From: Thermoprotei archaeon
Lineage (GTDB): Archaea; Thermoproteota; Nitrososphaeria; Geothermarchaeales; JDFR-13
Assembly (NCBI GenBank): GCA_015661745.1
Contig: DQVL01000004.1
Coordinates: 1-6,651, forward strand
Reading direction: 5' to 3'
DNA: 6,651 nucleotides
Every line of letters starts with the position of its first letter. Within the stretch, counting starts at the first letter, position 1. The notes beneath the pieces are model-generated. The model saw only the letters and a list, made by a program, of their open reading frames with translations, was not told where the DNA came from and made no database searches. A program made the translations under genes and the position numbers. Positions 1 through 4,828 of the stretch are shown here, piece after piece.

Positions 1-220
1 CACCAACTAAAGTGTTATATATTGGGAATTTGCTTCTCGGATACTCAAACTCTATAATCTCATGATACACCTCACTAGGTAGTAGTATCCCCCCAGAATA
101 TCCCGTATCTAGAGACAATTCAAACTCTCTCCACCCCAGCCTACTATTGAATATAGATACTTTAAGAATCGGCCTACCACCTTCATACTCGAGGCATTCT
201 AGAGCTCTATAGAGCCCCAT
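1..220 (-). CDS. Clan AA (retropepsin-like) aspartic protease, 3' end outside window
   Basis: This frame is open from ATG at 220 to the left edge, giving 73 codons. It contains the hydrophobic-hydrophobic-Asp-Thr-Gly signature of aspartic proteases at residues 37-40, in the context LSLDTGYSGGILLP. This matches the single-domain predicted aspartyl proteases of archaea and bacteria, which act as homodimers with one DTG per subunit; the second half with the hydrophobic-hydrophobic-Gly element would lie off-window. The start is constrained by an in-frame TGA just upstream, so only ATG 220 or GTG 226 fit, and a purine-rich GAGGGAG precedes them. The start overlaps the end of the ribbon-helix-helix gene by 22 bp, so the two are probably one transcript and translationally coupled. 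The substrate is unknown. Family membership rests on the DTG motif and its surroundings. Confidence 0.72.
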   Translation of the reverse strand, partial: MGLYRALECLEYEGGRPILKVSIFNSRLGWREFELSLDTGYSGGILLPSEVYHEIIEFEYPRSKFPIYNTLVG

Positions 221-576
221 AGCCACTCTCCCTCACCACGCTCCTCACCCGCCCTATAAATTATACATTTTCTAAGTCCACGTTCTCCGAGGATTTTATA
301 TGCCTCCCCCAAGTTATCCACGATACCTATTACCTCCCTACCCAATACCAATACATACTTGCCACTATACTTCGCATCGAGCTCATCCCTAACCCTATCT
401 ATATAATCGCTCGAGTGGGACTCCCAAGCCTCAACATCGGAACCCATATACTTTGAGAGCCAAAGCTCCATCGCCTCGTTAAAAGCCTGGGACAATGTGA
501 TACCCCTCAAGACAGCCCCAGCCTTAAACCTCCTATATAACTCGGGGTCTAAAGACCTAATAAGAGTCGGTTTCAT
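199..576 (-). CDS. Ribbon-helix-helix protein with C-terminal DUF5678-like domain
   Basis: The 125-residue product has two parts. Residues about 3-41 read as a CopG/Arc-type ribbon-helix-helix: a short strand (TLIRSL), then PELYRRFKAGAVLRG, then a second helix ITLSQAFNEAMELWL. Such domains bind DNA as dimers. Residues about 62-108 resemble the small alpha/beta DUF5678 domain (a KYSGKYVLVLGREVIG strand pair followed by an EAYKILGERG helix). No signal peptide or membrane segment is seen, so the protein should be cytoplasmic. The gene overlaps the aspartic protease downstream by 22 bp. A TATA-like box lies about 28 bp upstream of ATG, which suggests a leaderless transcript and explains why no Shine-Dalgarno site precedes it. 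Autoregulation would be typical for such a protein but is inferred. An antitoxin-like role is possible but unproven. Confidence 0.8.
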   Translation of the reverse strand: MKPTLIRSLDPELYRRFKAGAVLRGITLSQAFNEAMELWLSKYMGSDVEAWESHSSDYIDRVRDELDAKYSGKYVLVLGREVIGIVDNLGEAYKILGERGLRKCIIYRAGEERGEGEWLWGSIEL

Positions 577-591
577 AAATATAGAATATCA

Positions 592-608
592 AAATAAATA
601 TATATAAT
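592..608 (-). promoter_or_regulatory. TATA-box promoter of the RHH/protease pair, leaderless
   Basis: On the minus strand AATTATATATATTTATT is centred about 25 bases before the ATG at 576, the normal archaeal TATA to start-site distance. Transcription would begin at or next to the start codon. A near-palindrome, TTATCATGATTA (609-620, with perfect core ATCATGAT at 611-618), sits directly upstream where an operator could lie. Confidence 0.55.
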
Positions 609-620
609 TTATCATGATTA
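609..620. promoter_or_regulatory. Possible operator palindrome upstream of the RHH gene
   Basis: TTATCATGATTA is symmetric at 5 of 6 pairs, with the 8-bp core ATCATGAT perfect. It lies directly upstream of the TATA-like box of the ribbon-helix-helix gene, in the position of the archaeal BRE. Ribbon-helix-helix regulators commonly bind short palindromes in their own promoters, so this is a candidate site. AT-rich DNA makes such palindromes common by chance. Confidence 0.25.
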
Positions 621-726
621 TCAAGATATACCTGATTAATTAGATATCCAAAAAATTCAACACCATGACTTTATCCCTAAAACCACAAACCATTATCCAA
701 TCCCATCCATAACCCACCCCCTCGAT

Positions 727-743
727 AAAGTAAAATTTTATAT
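727..743 (+). promoter_or_regulatory. Archaeal promoter (purine-rich BRE plus TATA) for a decayed gene
   Basis: A purine-rich stretch (AAAGTAAAA) followed by TTTTATAT ends about 21 bases before ATG at 764. The spacing is that of a leaderless archaeal gene. The reading frame that starts there carries a TAG at codon 3 and a compensating pair of frame changes, so the promoter appears to front a dead gene. Confidence 0.45.
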
Positions 744-763
744 GCATATCCTACTTCCATTAT

Positions 764-1072
764 ATGATGTAGTTATGGAGTATATTCTACGAGTATATAG
801 TAGAGGATAGTGGTTATACCGGCCGAAGATATGGGGAGGTTCAATATTAAATCGAGGATATTACTTAAAGGATGAGATAATATAAAGGAAAAATTTATCT
901 TTTTATAGAATGGACTGTAAAAAATACTAGATCGAGATCCGAAGGCATCTTTAATAGTTTATCTCAGGATAAAGTTATTTTCCCTACACCATTTAGGCTC
1001 TTAAAATTTTATGAAACAGATAAGCATTGGGAATATCCCATTCCTCAGCTTATCACAGGTAATACCTATTAA
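764..1072 (+). pseudogene. Decayed small gene of unknown function
   Basis: The frame beginning ATG ATG at 764 meets TAG at 770 and then reads LWSIFYEYIVEDSGYTGRRY. It shifts frame near 835 (continuing GSILNRGYYLKDEII) and returns to the original frame at 881. From 881 it stays open for 63 codons to TAA at 1070-1072, including YKGKIYLFIEWTVKN and VIFPTPFRLLKFYETDKHWE. The restored frame and the non-random composition (Trp, Tyr, Pro, charged residues) suggest a former protein of about 100 residues. I do not recognise the family, and it does not resemble the catalytic core of TnpB, whose remnant follows. The alternative is that only the 881-1072 part was ever coding. Confidence 0.4.
1019..1054. 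repeat. Nested inverted repeat (hairpin)
   Basis: GATAAGC (1019-1025) and GCTTATC (1048-1054) are perfect inverted arms. They enclose a second pair, TGGGA (1028-1032) and TCCCA (1036-1040), around an ATA loop. The structure lies inside the end of the decayed unknown gene and just before the tnpB remnant. It could be a subterminal hairpin of the IS200/IS605-like element, or chance. Confidence 0.3.
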
Positions 1073-1323
1073 TGTTATATTTTTATCTTTTTGTTGCTTA
1101 CGGGACCCCATGTGTAAGTGTGGGGATATGCAGGGGATGGGTTGTAGGCGATAGTTTTAAATTTTCCTGTAAACATTGAATTTTCTGGGATGTTCCCATT
1201 GAGAAATATGGTTTGAGTAGCCTATTAGCCCATGCCTTAACGAGAGGCACGGGATGGGGGAGCTGTGAAACCCCCAAACCCCCAGATGAAGTTCTAGCGG
1301 GAAGCCAGGATGGAACGGATTAA
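1063..1323 (+). pseudogene. tnpB: 3' remnant of IS200/IS605-type tnpB (OrfB)
   Basis: One frame is open from 1063 to TAA at 1321-1323 except for a TGA at 1177-1179. It reads as the C-terminal end of a TnpB RNA-guided nuclease: YGTPCVSVGIC and FKFSCKH stand where the two Cys pairs of the TnpB zinc finger belong. Then comes FWDVPIEKYGLSS, corresponding to the usual DRDV..A.NIEK...S segment with the last RuvC aspartate. After that follows the crenarchaeal-type tail LTRGTGWGSCETPKPPDE and LAGSQDGTD. Several zinc-finger cysteines are lost and the RuvC core and N-terminus are missing, so it cannot be an active nuclease. The tail after 1202 is far better preserved than the zinc finger. No tnpA is present. 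Assignment rests on my recall of the conserved tail and motif order. Confidence 0.75.
1202..1323 (+). ncRNA. Candidate omega-RNA-like segment within the tnpB 3' end
   Basis: In IS200/IS605 elements the guide RNA (omega-RNA) scaffold overlaps the tnpB 3' end and reaches into the right end. Here the corresponding stretch is GC-rich against an AT-rich background (52 of 90 bases G or C at 1231-1320, counted by hand). It contains a clear hairpin, TGGGGG at 1255-1260 pairing with CCCCCA at 1271-1276 around a 10-base loop. The segment is well preserved although the rest of tnpB has decayed. High GC could equally reflect ordinary tnpB codons, so this is a suggestion only. Confidence 0.22.
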
Positions 1324-1672
1324 ACCAGATCCATCAAGAGGGGGTCGTTTATTCCATCAATAACTCTATTATATGTATTCTATATAGTTACTATTGCCAT
1401 AGTTAACTTAACAACCTCAGATATATTTGGTTTTTTATGGTATTCCACTAATCGAGGCTGGGTTGATCGTATTTTTAATTGGTCCCTTATACGCATTCCT
1501 CGGAATGACTTTAGTCATTTGGGGTTCAAGTAGGGCAAATACCGTTAGAGACGCAAGTAACTACGCTGGTTTATTAATATTGCCACTTTTAATTATTGTG
1601 ATAAGCTCTCTAATAGGGTTAGCAGTGATTAACATATATAATGTTTTATTAATAGCATTATTCTTTTCATAA
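1324..1672 (+). pseudogene. Frameshifted C-terminal part of an ABC-2 type transporter permease
   Basis: Two frames join into one membrane protein end. The first runs from 1324 to about 1430 and includes SFIPSITLLYVFYIVTIAIV and NLTTSDIFG. The second runs on to TAA at 1670-1672 and includes LIEAGLIVFLIGPLYAFLGM, WGSSRANTVRDASNYAGLL and ILPLLIIVISSLIGLAVINI. The pattern of a membrane segment, then S(S)R..TVR.A......LLPL, then two further membrane segments is typical of the last part of NatB/ABC-2 permeases. The shift lies around 1420-1436. A TTG at 1427 could start the second part, but no Shine-Dalgarno site supports it, and 82 residues would not make a permease. The first part follows directly after the tnpB stop in the same frame with no start codon, suggesting the gene was broken by the element. 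Confidence 0.55.
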
Positions 1673-1913
1673 CTGATGTTGCTTCCTTTTATATCTGTTT
1701 TAAGATGTTTGATAGAGAAAGATTGATTATTATGCAATAGGGAAATATAGATAAACACAACTAACAATGTATGTCGTCTCTACTTATTTAAACGTATCTC
1801 ATTAATCAAGATGTATTTATAAAAAGGAATATTAAACAATATAGTTTTGAATTGTGTAACTCCATAAGAACTTGAGGGTGAGGGAAAATCATCAACTATG
1901 TCGGATAGAATAG
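1673..1913. other. Gene-free stretch between remnants
   Basis: I see no supportable gene here on either strand. A TATA-like TTTATAAA at 1816-1823 on the plus strand could have driven the fragment that follows, but no start codon sits at the expected distance with an open frame behind it. The minus-strand frame across 1561-1767 is antisense to the permease remnant and has no family features. Confidence 0.4.
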
Positions 1914-2184
1914 GATGTAACTATAATCAATAGAGGAGATTATAGAGTGGCTGGTCTACATCCAAGAAATATAGAAACTAGAGATATTGTGGAACCTACC
2001 GAAATGGATATTTTGATCCAAGGGTCAAGATTTACTCCTGATGGGTCTGGAACAATTAGAAGTAAGTTACATGTCACATCGGAAAACAATGAAGAGGCTG
2101 GAAAAAGTTATTGTAATTAAACCATTCAATGGTGATGAACCAGATATTCAATTTGAAGATGTAAATATAGGTGGGCCTTATTAA
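1914..2184 (+). pseudogene. Frameshifted remnant of a beta-rich, probably extracytoplasmic protein
   Basis: One frame is open from 1914 to TAA at 2118-2120 and reads VTIINRGDYRVAGLHPRN, then TEMDILIQGSRFTPDGSG and TIRSKLHVTSENNEEA. From about 2085-2100 the neighbouring frame continues naturally with LEKVIVIKPFNGDEPDIQF and EDVNIGGPY up to TAA at 2182-2184. The alternating hydrophobic strands, NxGD turn and lack of membrane segments suggest an immunoglobulin-like beta-sandwich end of a secreted or surface protein. I cannot name a family. No start codon precedes the first part (TAG at 1911-1913), so both ends of the gene's coding logic are broken. It may have belonged with the permease remnant upstream, which is inference. 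Confidence 0.4.
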
Positions 2185-2236
2185 CTAAGCCCTAATAAAT
2201 ATATCATGTTCTGGATTGAATTTCAAATATGATTAG

Positions 2237-2323
2237 CTATATAGATTTATCGATAGCCGGGAGAGCATAGAAAACCAAGAAAATATAGCCACCATAATAG
2301 CCAAAACCCATATATTTATACAT
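2237..2323 (-). CDS. Possible tiny single-span membrane protein downstream of ccmB
   Basis: ATG at 2323 opens a 28-residue frame, beginning MYKYMGFGYYGGYIFLVFYA and ending LPAIDKSI, 51 bp after the ccmB stop and on the same strand. AAGGT about 6-9 bases before the ATG could serve as a weak Shine-Dalgarno site. The segment MGFGYYGGYIFLVFYA recalls the MGGYAFFVW segment of bacterial CcmD, but a better placed CcmD candidate exists between ccmC and ccmE. A second overlapping frame starting at 2328 (about 30 residues, MECINIWVLAIMVAIFSWFS...) is also hydrophobic, so neither frame stands out. Treat as a low-confidence operon-end gene. Confidence 0.25.
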   Translation of the reverse strand: MYKYMGFGYYGGYIFLVFYALPAIDKSI

Positions 2324-2374
2324 TCCATACCTTGGGTAGAATAGAATATATGATTATAATTTAAACTATAGTTA

Positions 2375-3052
2375 TTAAGTCTCTAGAAGATACTCAGATA
2401 GAATTGTAAAGGTTATGAATAAGGTAAACGTCTCCATAGCCAACAATGGAAGATCAAACGGCCCAGCTGGAATCTCTGGGTCAGAGATTGCTACAGCTAG
2501 TGGGATGATGGGTAGACTAAATATAAATATGAGCATGGGAATTAGGAACGACCTTCCCTCAGAGTACATTACAAGAGCTGATGTGAATGAAGCGATTATA
2601 GATATATTTAGGGAGAATATGATTAAGGTGTAAACAATATCCATAGATAATTTAAGGGTGGACATAGTGAATAGAGTTTGAAAGCCGAGATAGACTATAC
2701 TCTGGGTAAATACAAGTATATATGTATAGAGTGATTTAGAGAGGAATATTATTGGAGCTGGTATAGGGAGTAGCCTAACACCATATATTGTCTTCTTATC
2801 AACCTCCCTAACAAATGAGCTATATGTAGTGAATATGCCTAAGAATACAATTATAATCCATAGAGATGGTATAAACAATTCCACCCTTAAAAATTTGGTT
2901 ATAATATGTGATATAACTAGTGAAGAAGCTATTATAAAGGCTAGCGAGGATAAATATTCATATCCCCTCCTAACTTCAATAGTGAGATCCTTCCTTATAT
3001 TAATATATATCTGTTTAATAATGTTGGAATCTGAACTCATGGAGTTTCCCAT
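2375..3052 (-). CDS. ccmB: Heme exporter permease CcmB
   Basis: This 225-residue integral membrane protein has about six membrane segments (roughly 33-55, 60-80, 101-125, 138-162, 168-190 and 200-222). E. coli CcmB is 220 residues. The segment SSFVREVDKKTIYGVRLLPI, followed by PAPIIFLSK, lines up with the CcmB coupling region (LFRDDLQDGSLEQLMLLPLP). With CcmA it forms the ABC complex that drives release of heme-loaded CcmE from CcmC; direct heme transport is not established for the family. The start is uncertain: ATG 3052 overlaps ccmA by 38 bp with GAGGG immediately adjacent, while ATG 3040 overlaps by 26 bp and has GGGATGGG at a more normal distance. The shorter form would be 221 residues. 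Overlap with ccmA implies coupled translation. Confidence 0.88.
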   Translation of the reverse strand: MGNSMSSDSNIIKQIYINIRKDLTIEVRRGYEYLSSLAFIIASSLVISHIITKFLRVELFIPSLWIIIVFLGIFTTYSSFVREVDKKTIYGVRLLPIPAPIIFLSKSLYTYILVFTQSIVYLGFQTLFTMSTLKLSMDIVYTLIIFSLNISIIASFTSALVMYSEGRSFLIPMLIFIFSLPIIPLAVAISDPEIPAGPFDLPLLAMETFTLFITFTILSEYLLET

Positions 3053-3674
3053 CCCTCAATTCTCTAATTGTAAAATCAATCTCAAGATCTCGATAGACCT
3101 GATATAGATTCTCTAGATTAGATATGGTAAAAATTGTTATACGGTCTAAATAAACATCAGCCAAGACTCTAAGGAAATTCTTATATGCAACCATATCCAA
3201 ACCTGTAAACGGCTCATCCAATAAGAGTAGTCTAGGGTTATTAAGGAAAGCCTTCACTATATTCGCTCTCTTTCTCCAACCATAAGAGAGAGTCCCCACC
3301 CTACTCCCCCAGTATTTTTTAAGTCCCAAGGCTTCTACAAGCCTATCCACCAGCTCCAAACCATCTCCTCTATATAATATACTATAATATCTAATATTCT
3401 CCTCCACCGATAACTCCTCATACAATATATTTTCATGTAGTAGAACCCCTTGAAACCTATTTCTATATTTCCTACTAGACTCTCCATTAAATAATATTTT
3501 CCCCTTTGTAGGAGTTACTAATCCAGCTATAATCTTTAATAAAGTCGTCTTACCCACACCATTCTCCCCATATATACATATAACTTCAGATTCAGAAACC
3601 TCAAAATCAATACCCTTTAAAACCCATTTACCACCATATTTCTTCCATATATCTAAAAGCTGTAATTTAAGCAT
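3015..3674 (-). CDS. ccmA: Cytochrome c maturation ABC ATPase CcmA, H-loop variant
   Basis: This 219-residue cytoplasmic ABC ATPase is the partner of CcmB. Walker A is GENGVGKTT (36-44), the Q-loop region has His instead of Gln (GVLLHENILYEELSVEEN, H80), as in many CcmA proteins, and the signature is LSYGW (129-133). Walker B is LLLLDE with the catalytic Glu (149-154), followed by the D-loop FTGLD. ATP hydrolysis is needed to release holo-CcmE. The switch position after Walker B, usually THD, reads ISN (184-186), so the histidine is Ser185. The C-terminus is short, ending FRFQHY. Identification as CcmA rather than another exporter ATPase comes mainly from ccmE upstream and ccmB downstream. 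Only GGTG at about 10 bases precedes the ATG, a weak ribosome site, and a run of eight T lies in the 24-bp gap after ccmE. Confidence 0.88.
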   Translation of the reverse strand: MLKLQLLDIWKKYGGKWVLKGIDFEVSESEVICIYGENGVGKTTLLKIIAGLVTPTKGKILFNGESSRKYRNRFQGVLLHENILYEELSVEENIRYYSILYRGDGLELVDRLVEALGLKKYWGSRVGTLSYGWRKRANIVKAFLNNPRLLLLDEPFTGLDMVAYKNFLRVLADVYLDRITIFTISNLENLYQVYRDLEIDFTIRELRDGKLHEFRFQHY

Positions 3675-3687
3675 TAGACTACACCAG

Positions 3688-3695
3688 AAAAAAAA
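3688..3695 (-). terminator. Oligo-T tract between ccmE and ccmA
   Basis: Eight consecutive T residues on the transcribed sense strand lie in the 24-bp gap after the ccmE stop, within AAATATTTTTTTTCTGG. Archaeal RNA polymerase can terminate at T-rich tracts without a hairpin, so this could lower transcription of ccmA and ccmB relative to ccmF-C-D-E. It may also be a chance run in AT-rich DNA. Confidence 0.3.
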
Positions 3696-3698
3696 TAT

Positions 3699-4085
3699 TT
3701 AATCCTTATATGCCTCGATCTCCTCCTTTGAAGGACATTTAAATAAGACATTATCTGCATAGATATAGCCCTCTTCCGGATAATAAACTCCATATATAGT
3801 TACCTGTGCATAGCTAGTTGAATTATCCAGCTGTAAAAGACCATTATATATAACCGGTAAATCGGTATAGCCATCTGTTATTATAAATATCATGTGTGTA
3901 CCATTCCACCTTACACTACCAGCCGAGACATTACCCATAACCGATACTCTAGAGACTGAAGTGAGGGTTATAACCTCACTCACAGTAAAATATTTAGAGG
4001 TAAATAATCCTATAACACCTAGAGATGCAAATGCTATCACAAATGGAATAAGAATAATTAGTAGCTTAACCCTATTCTCCTCCAT
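3699..4085 (-). CDS. ccmE: Cytochrome c heme chaperone CcmE, Cys-type variant lacking the motif Tyr
   Basis: The 128-residue protein has an N-terminal signal anchor (about 7-28, KLLIILIPFVIAFASLGVIG). An extracytoplasmic OB-fold domain follows: strands around SRVSVMGNVSAGSVRW, MIFIITDG and LPVIYNGLLQL, then AQVTIYGVYYPEEGYIYADN. It ends VLFKCPSKEEIEAYKD, where bacterial CcmE has VLAKHDENY. The covalent heme-binding His is therefore Cys117, as in the known archaeal variant of System I (CXXXY). Here the residue at the Tyr position is Glu121, and the only nearby Tyr is 126. The protein carries heme from CcmC to CcmF. AGGGGGTG lies 7 bases before the ATG, inside ccmD, which it overlaps by 14 bp. 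The name is secure from fold, position and tail. Confidence 0.88.
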   Translation of the reverse strand: MEENRVKLLIILIPFVIAFASLGVIGLFTSKYFTVSEVITLTSVSRVSVMGNVSAGSVRWNGTHMIFIITDGYTDLPVIYNGLLQLDNSTSYAQVTIYGVYYPEEGYIYADNVLFKCPSKEEIEAYKD

Positions 4086-4173
4086 CCACCCCCACCCCCT
4101 TATTAATTAGTAGATAGATAGTGGCTAAAGCACCGATATACAATACTATAGCTATATATACACCCCAATACAT
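4072..4173 (-). CDS. ccmD: CcmD-like small membrane protein
   Basis: ATG at 4173, one base after the ccmC stop, opens a 33-residue frame ending at TAG 4072-4074. It begins MYWGVYIAIVLYIGALATIY, followed by LLINK and GVGVDGGE: an aromatic N-terminus, one membrane span (about 4-23) and a short tail after a lysine. CcmD is a small single-span protein needed with CcmC to release holo-CcmE, and its gene normally lies between ccmC and ccmE, as here. GGGGGGTGG at 4180-4188 is 6 bases before the ATG, a good ribosome site, and the end overlaps ccmE by 14 bp. It is shorter than E. coli CcmD (69 residues). CcmD sequences are poorly conserved, so the name rests on place, size and topology. Confidence 0.72.
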   Translation of the reverse strand: MYWGVYIAIVLYIGALATIYLLINKGVGVDGGE

Positions 4174-4174
4174 T

Positions 4175-4828
4175 TCATTCCACCCCCCGCCGTAAAAAAA
4201 CCCTATAGTATAGAAGGTAAAAGGATATAAGGATGAGGAAACTGACTAGGACCTTAGGCCATAAAATCAATTTCATATTGGATGTCAGTGGCTGCCCGGG
4301 AATCTGTGTATGTAGACTCTGAAATAATACTGCAGAGAGGTATGTTAAAGGTAGAGTTATATATGCAGCAATAGCATATACCGATGAGAAAACCCTAGCT
4401 CTATCTATATCCGATATCGATTTTCTGAGGGCGAGGTATCCAATATAGGCTAATAATAGAGTTAATGTAGAGGTTTGCCTAGGATCCCAATTCCATGGCG
4501 AACCCCATATCTCACTTGCCCATAACATACCAGTTACTATCGCAACAAATCCATATATCAAACCTAGGATAACGCTTATCTGGACAATAGCGTCATACTT
4601 TAATCTTCCCTTATATAGATATAATATACCTCCAGCCAGTGCTATGGTGAAGGCTGCAAACATGTTCCACGCAGATGGAATATGGATAAAGATTATTAGA
4701 TATGACGTAGGATCTCTACCCATAGTAAGGGAGGGTGGATAAGCCTTAACCATAATAGCATATATCATTAAAAGTAGATCGATGGATATTAGGATTCCAA
4801 GCAAAATCTTAATATTCCTGTCAAACAT
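4175..4828 (-). CDS. ccmC: Heme handling protein CcmC
   Basis: This 217-residue, six-span membrane protein is of the heme-handling family. The WWD signature reads WGSPWNWDPRQTS (108-120) in the outside loop between spans three and four. The two flanking axial-ligand histidines are H49 (IFIHIPSAW) and H173 (QSLHTQIPGQP). CcmC binds heme at the outer face and passes it to CcmE. The bacterial form WGxWWxWDxRLTS differs at a few positions, but the pattern is intact, so it should be functional. ATG at 4828 overlaps the end of ccmF by 8 bp and has a full GGAGGTGA site 6 bases upstream, which settles the start. The stop TGA is one base from ccmD. The lack of a long C-terminal extension is usual. Confidence 0.93.
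   Translation of the reverse strand: MFDRNIKILLGILISIDLLLMIYAIMVKAYPPSLTMGRDPTSYLIIFIHIPSAWNMFAAFTIALAGGILYLYKGRLKYDAIVQISVILGLIYGFVAIVTGMLWASEIWGSPWNWDPRQTSTLTLLLAYIGYLALRKSISDIDRARVFSSVYAIAAYITLPLTYLSAVLFQSLHTQIPGQPLTSNMKLILWPKVLVSFLILISFYLLYYRVFLRRGVE

Noticed and set aside
770..772. In-frame TAG read as pyrrolysine or another recoded codon
   Set aside because: The same frame also shows TAA codons and frame changes downstream, so decay explains it better.
1561..1767. Minus-strand 68-codon open frame
   Set aside because: It is antisense to the permease remnant, has no family features or ribosome site, and its composition fits a shadow of the plus-strand membrane codons.
2364..2373. AACTATAGTT palindrome just after the ccmB stop, as terminator or operator
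   Set aside because: A 10-bp AT-rich palindrome is expected by chance here, and no T-run follows it.
577..2374. CRISPR array, tRNA or rRNA gene in the long gap
   Set aside because: No regularly spaced direct repeats and no cloverleaf or TPsiC-like GTTCRA arm could be found; the GC-rich patch is explained by the tnpB tail.
2415..2633. Plus-strand 72-codon open frame opposite ccmB
   Set aside because: Shadow of ccmB; Asn/Met/Ile-rich translation without any motif.
2829..3107. Plus-strand 92-codon open frame opposite ccmB/ccmA
   Set aside because: Antisense to two well-identified genes, with no promoter or recognisable domain.
3892..4110. Plus-strand 72-codon open frame opposite ccmE
   Set aside because: Shadow of ccmE and ccmD; the minus-strand genes have ribosome sites and family motifs.
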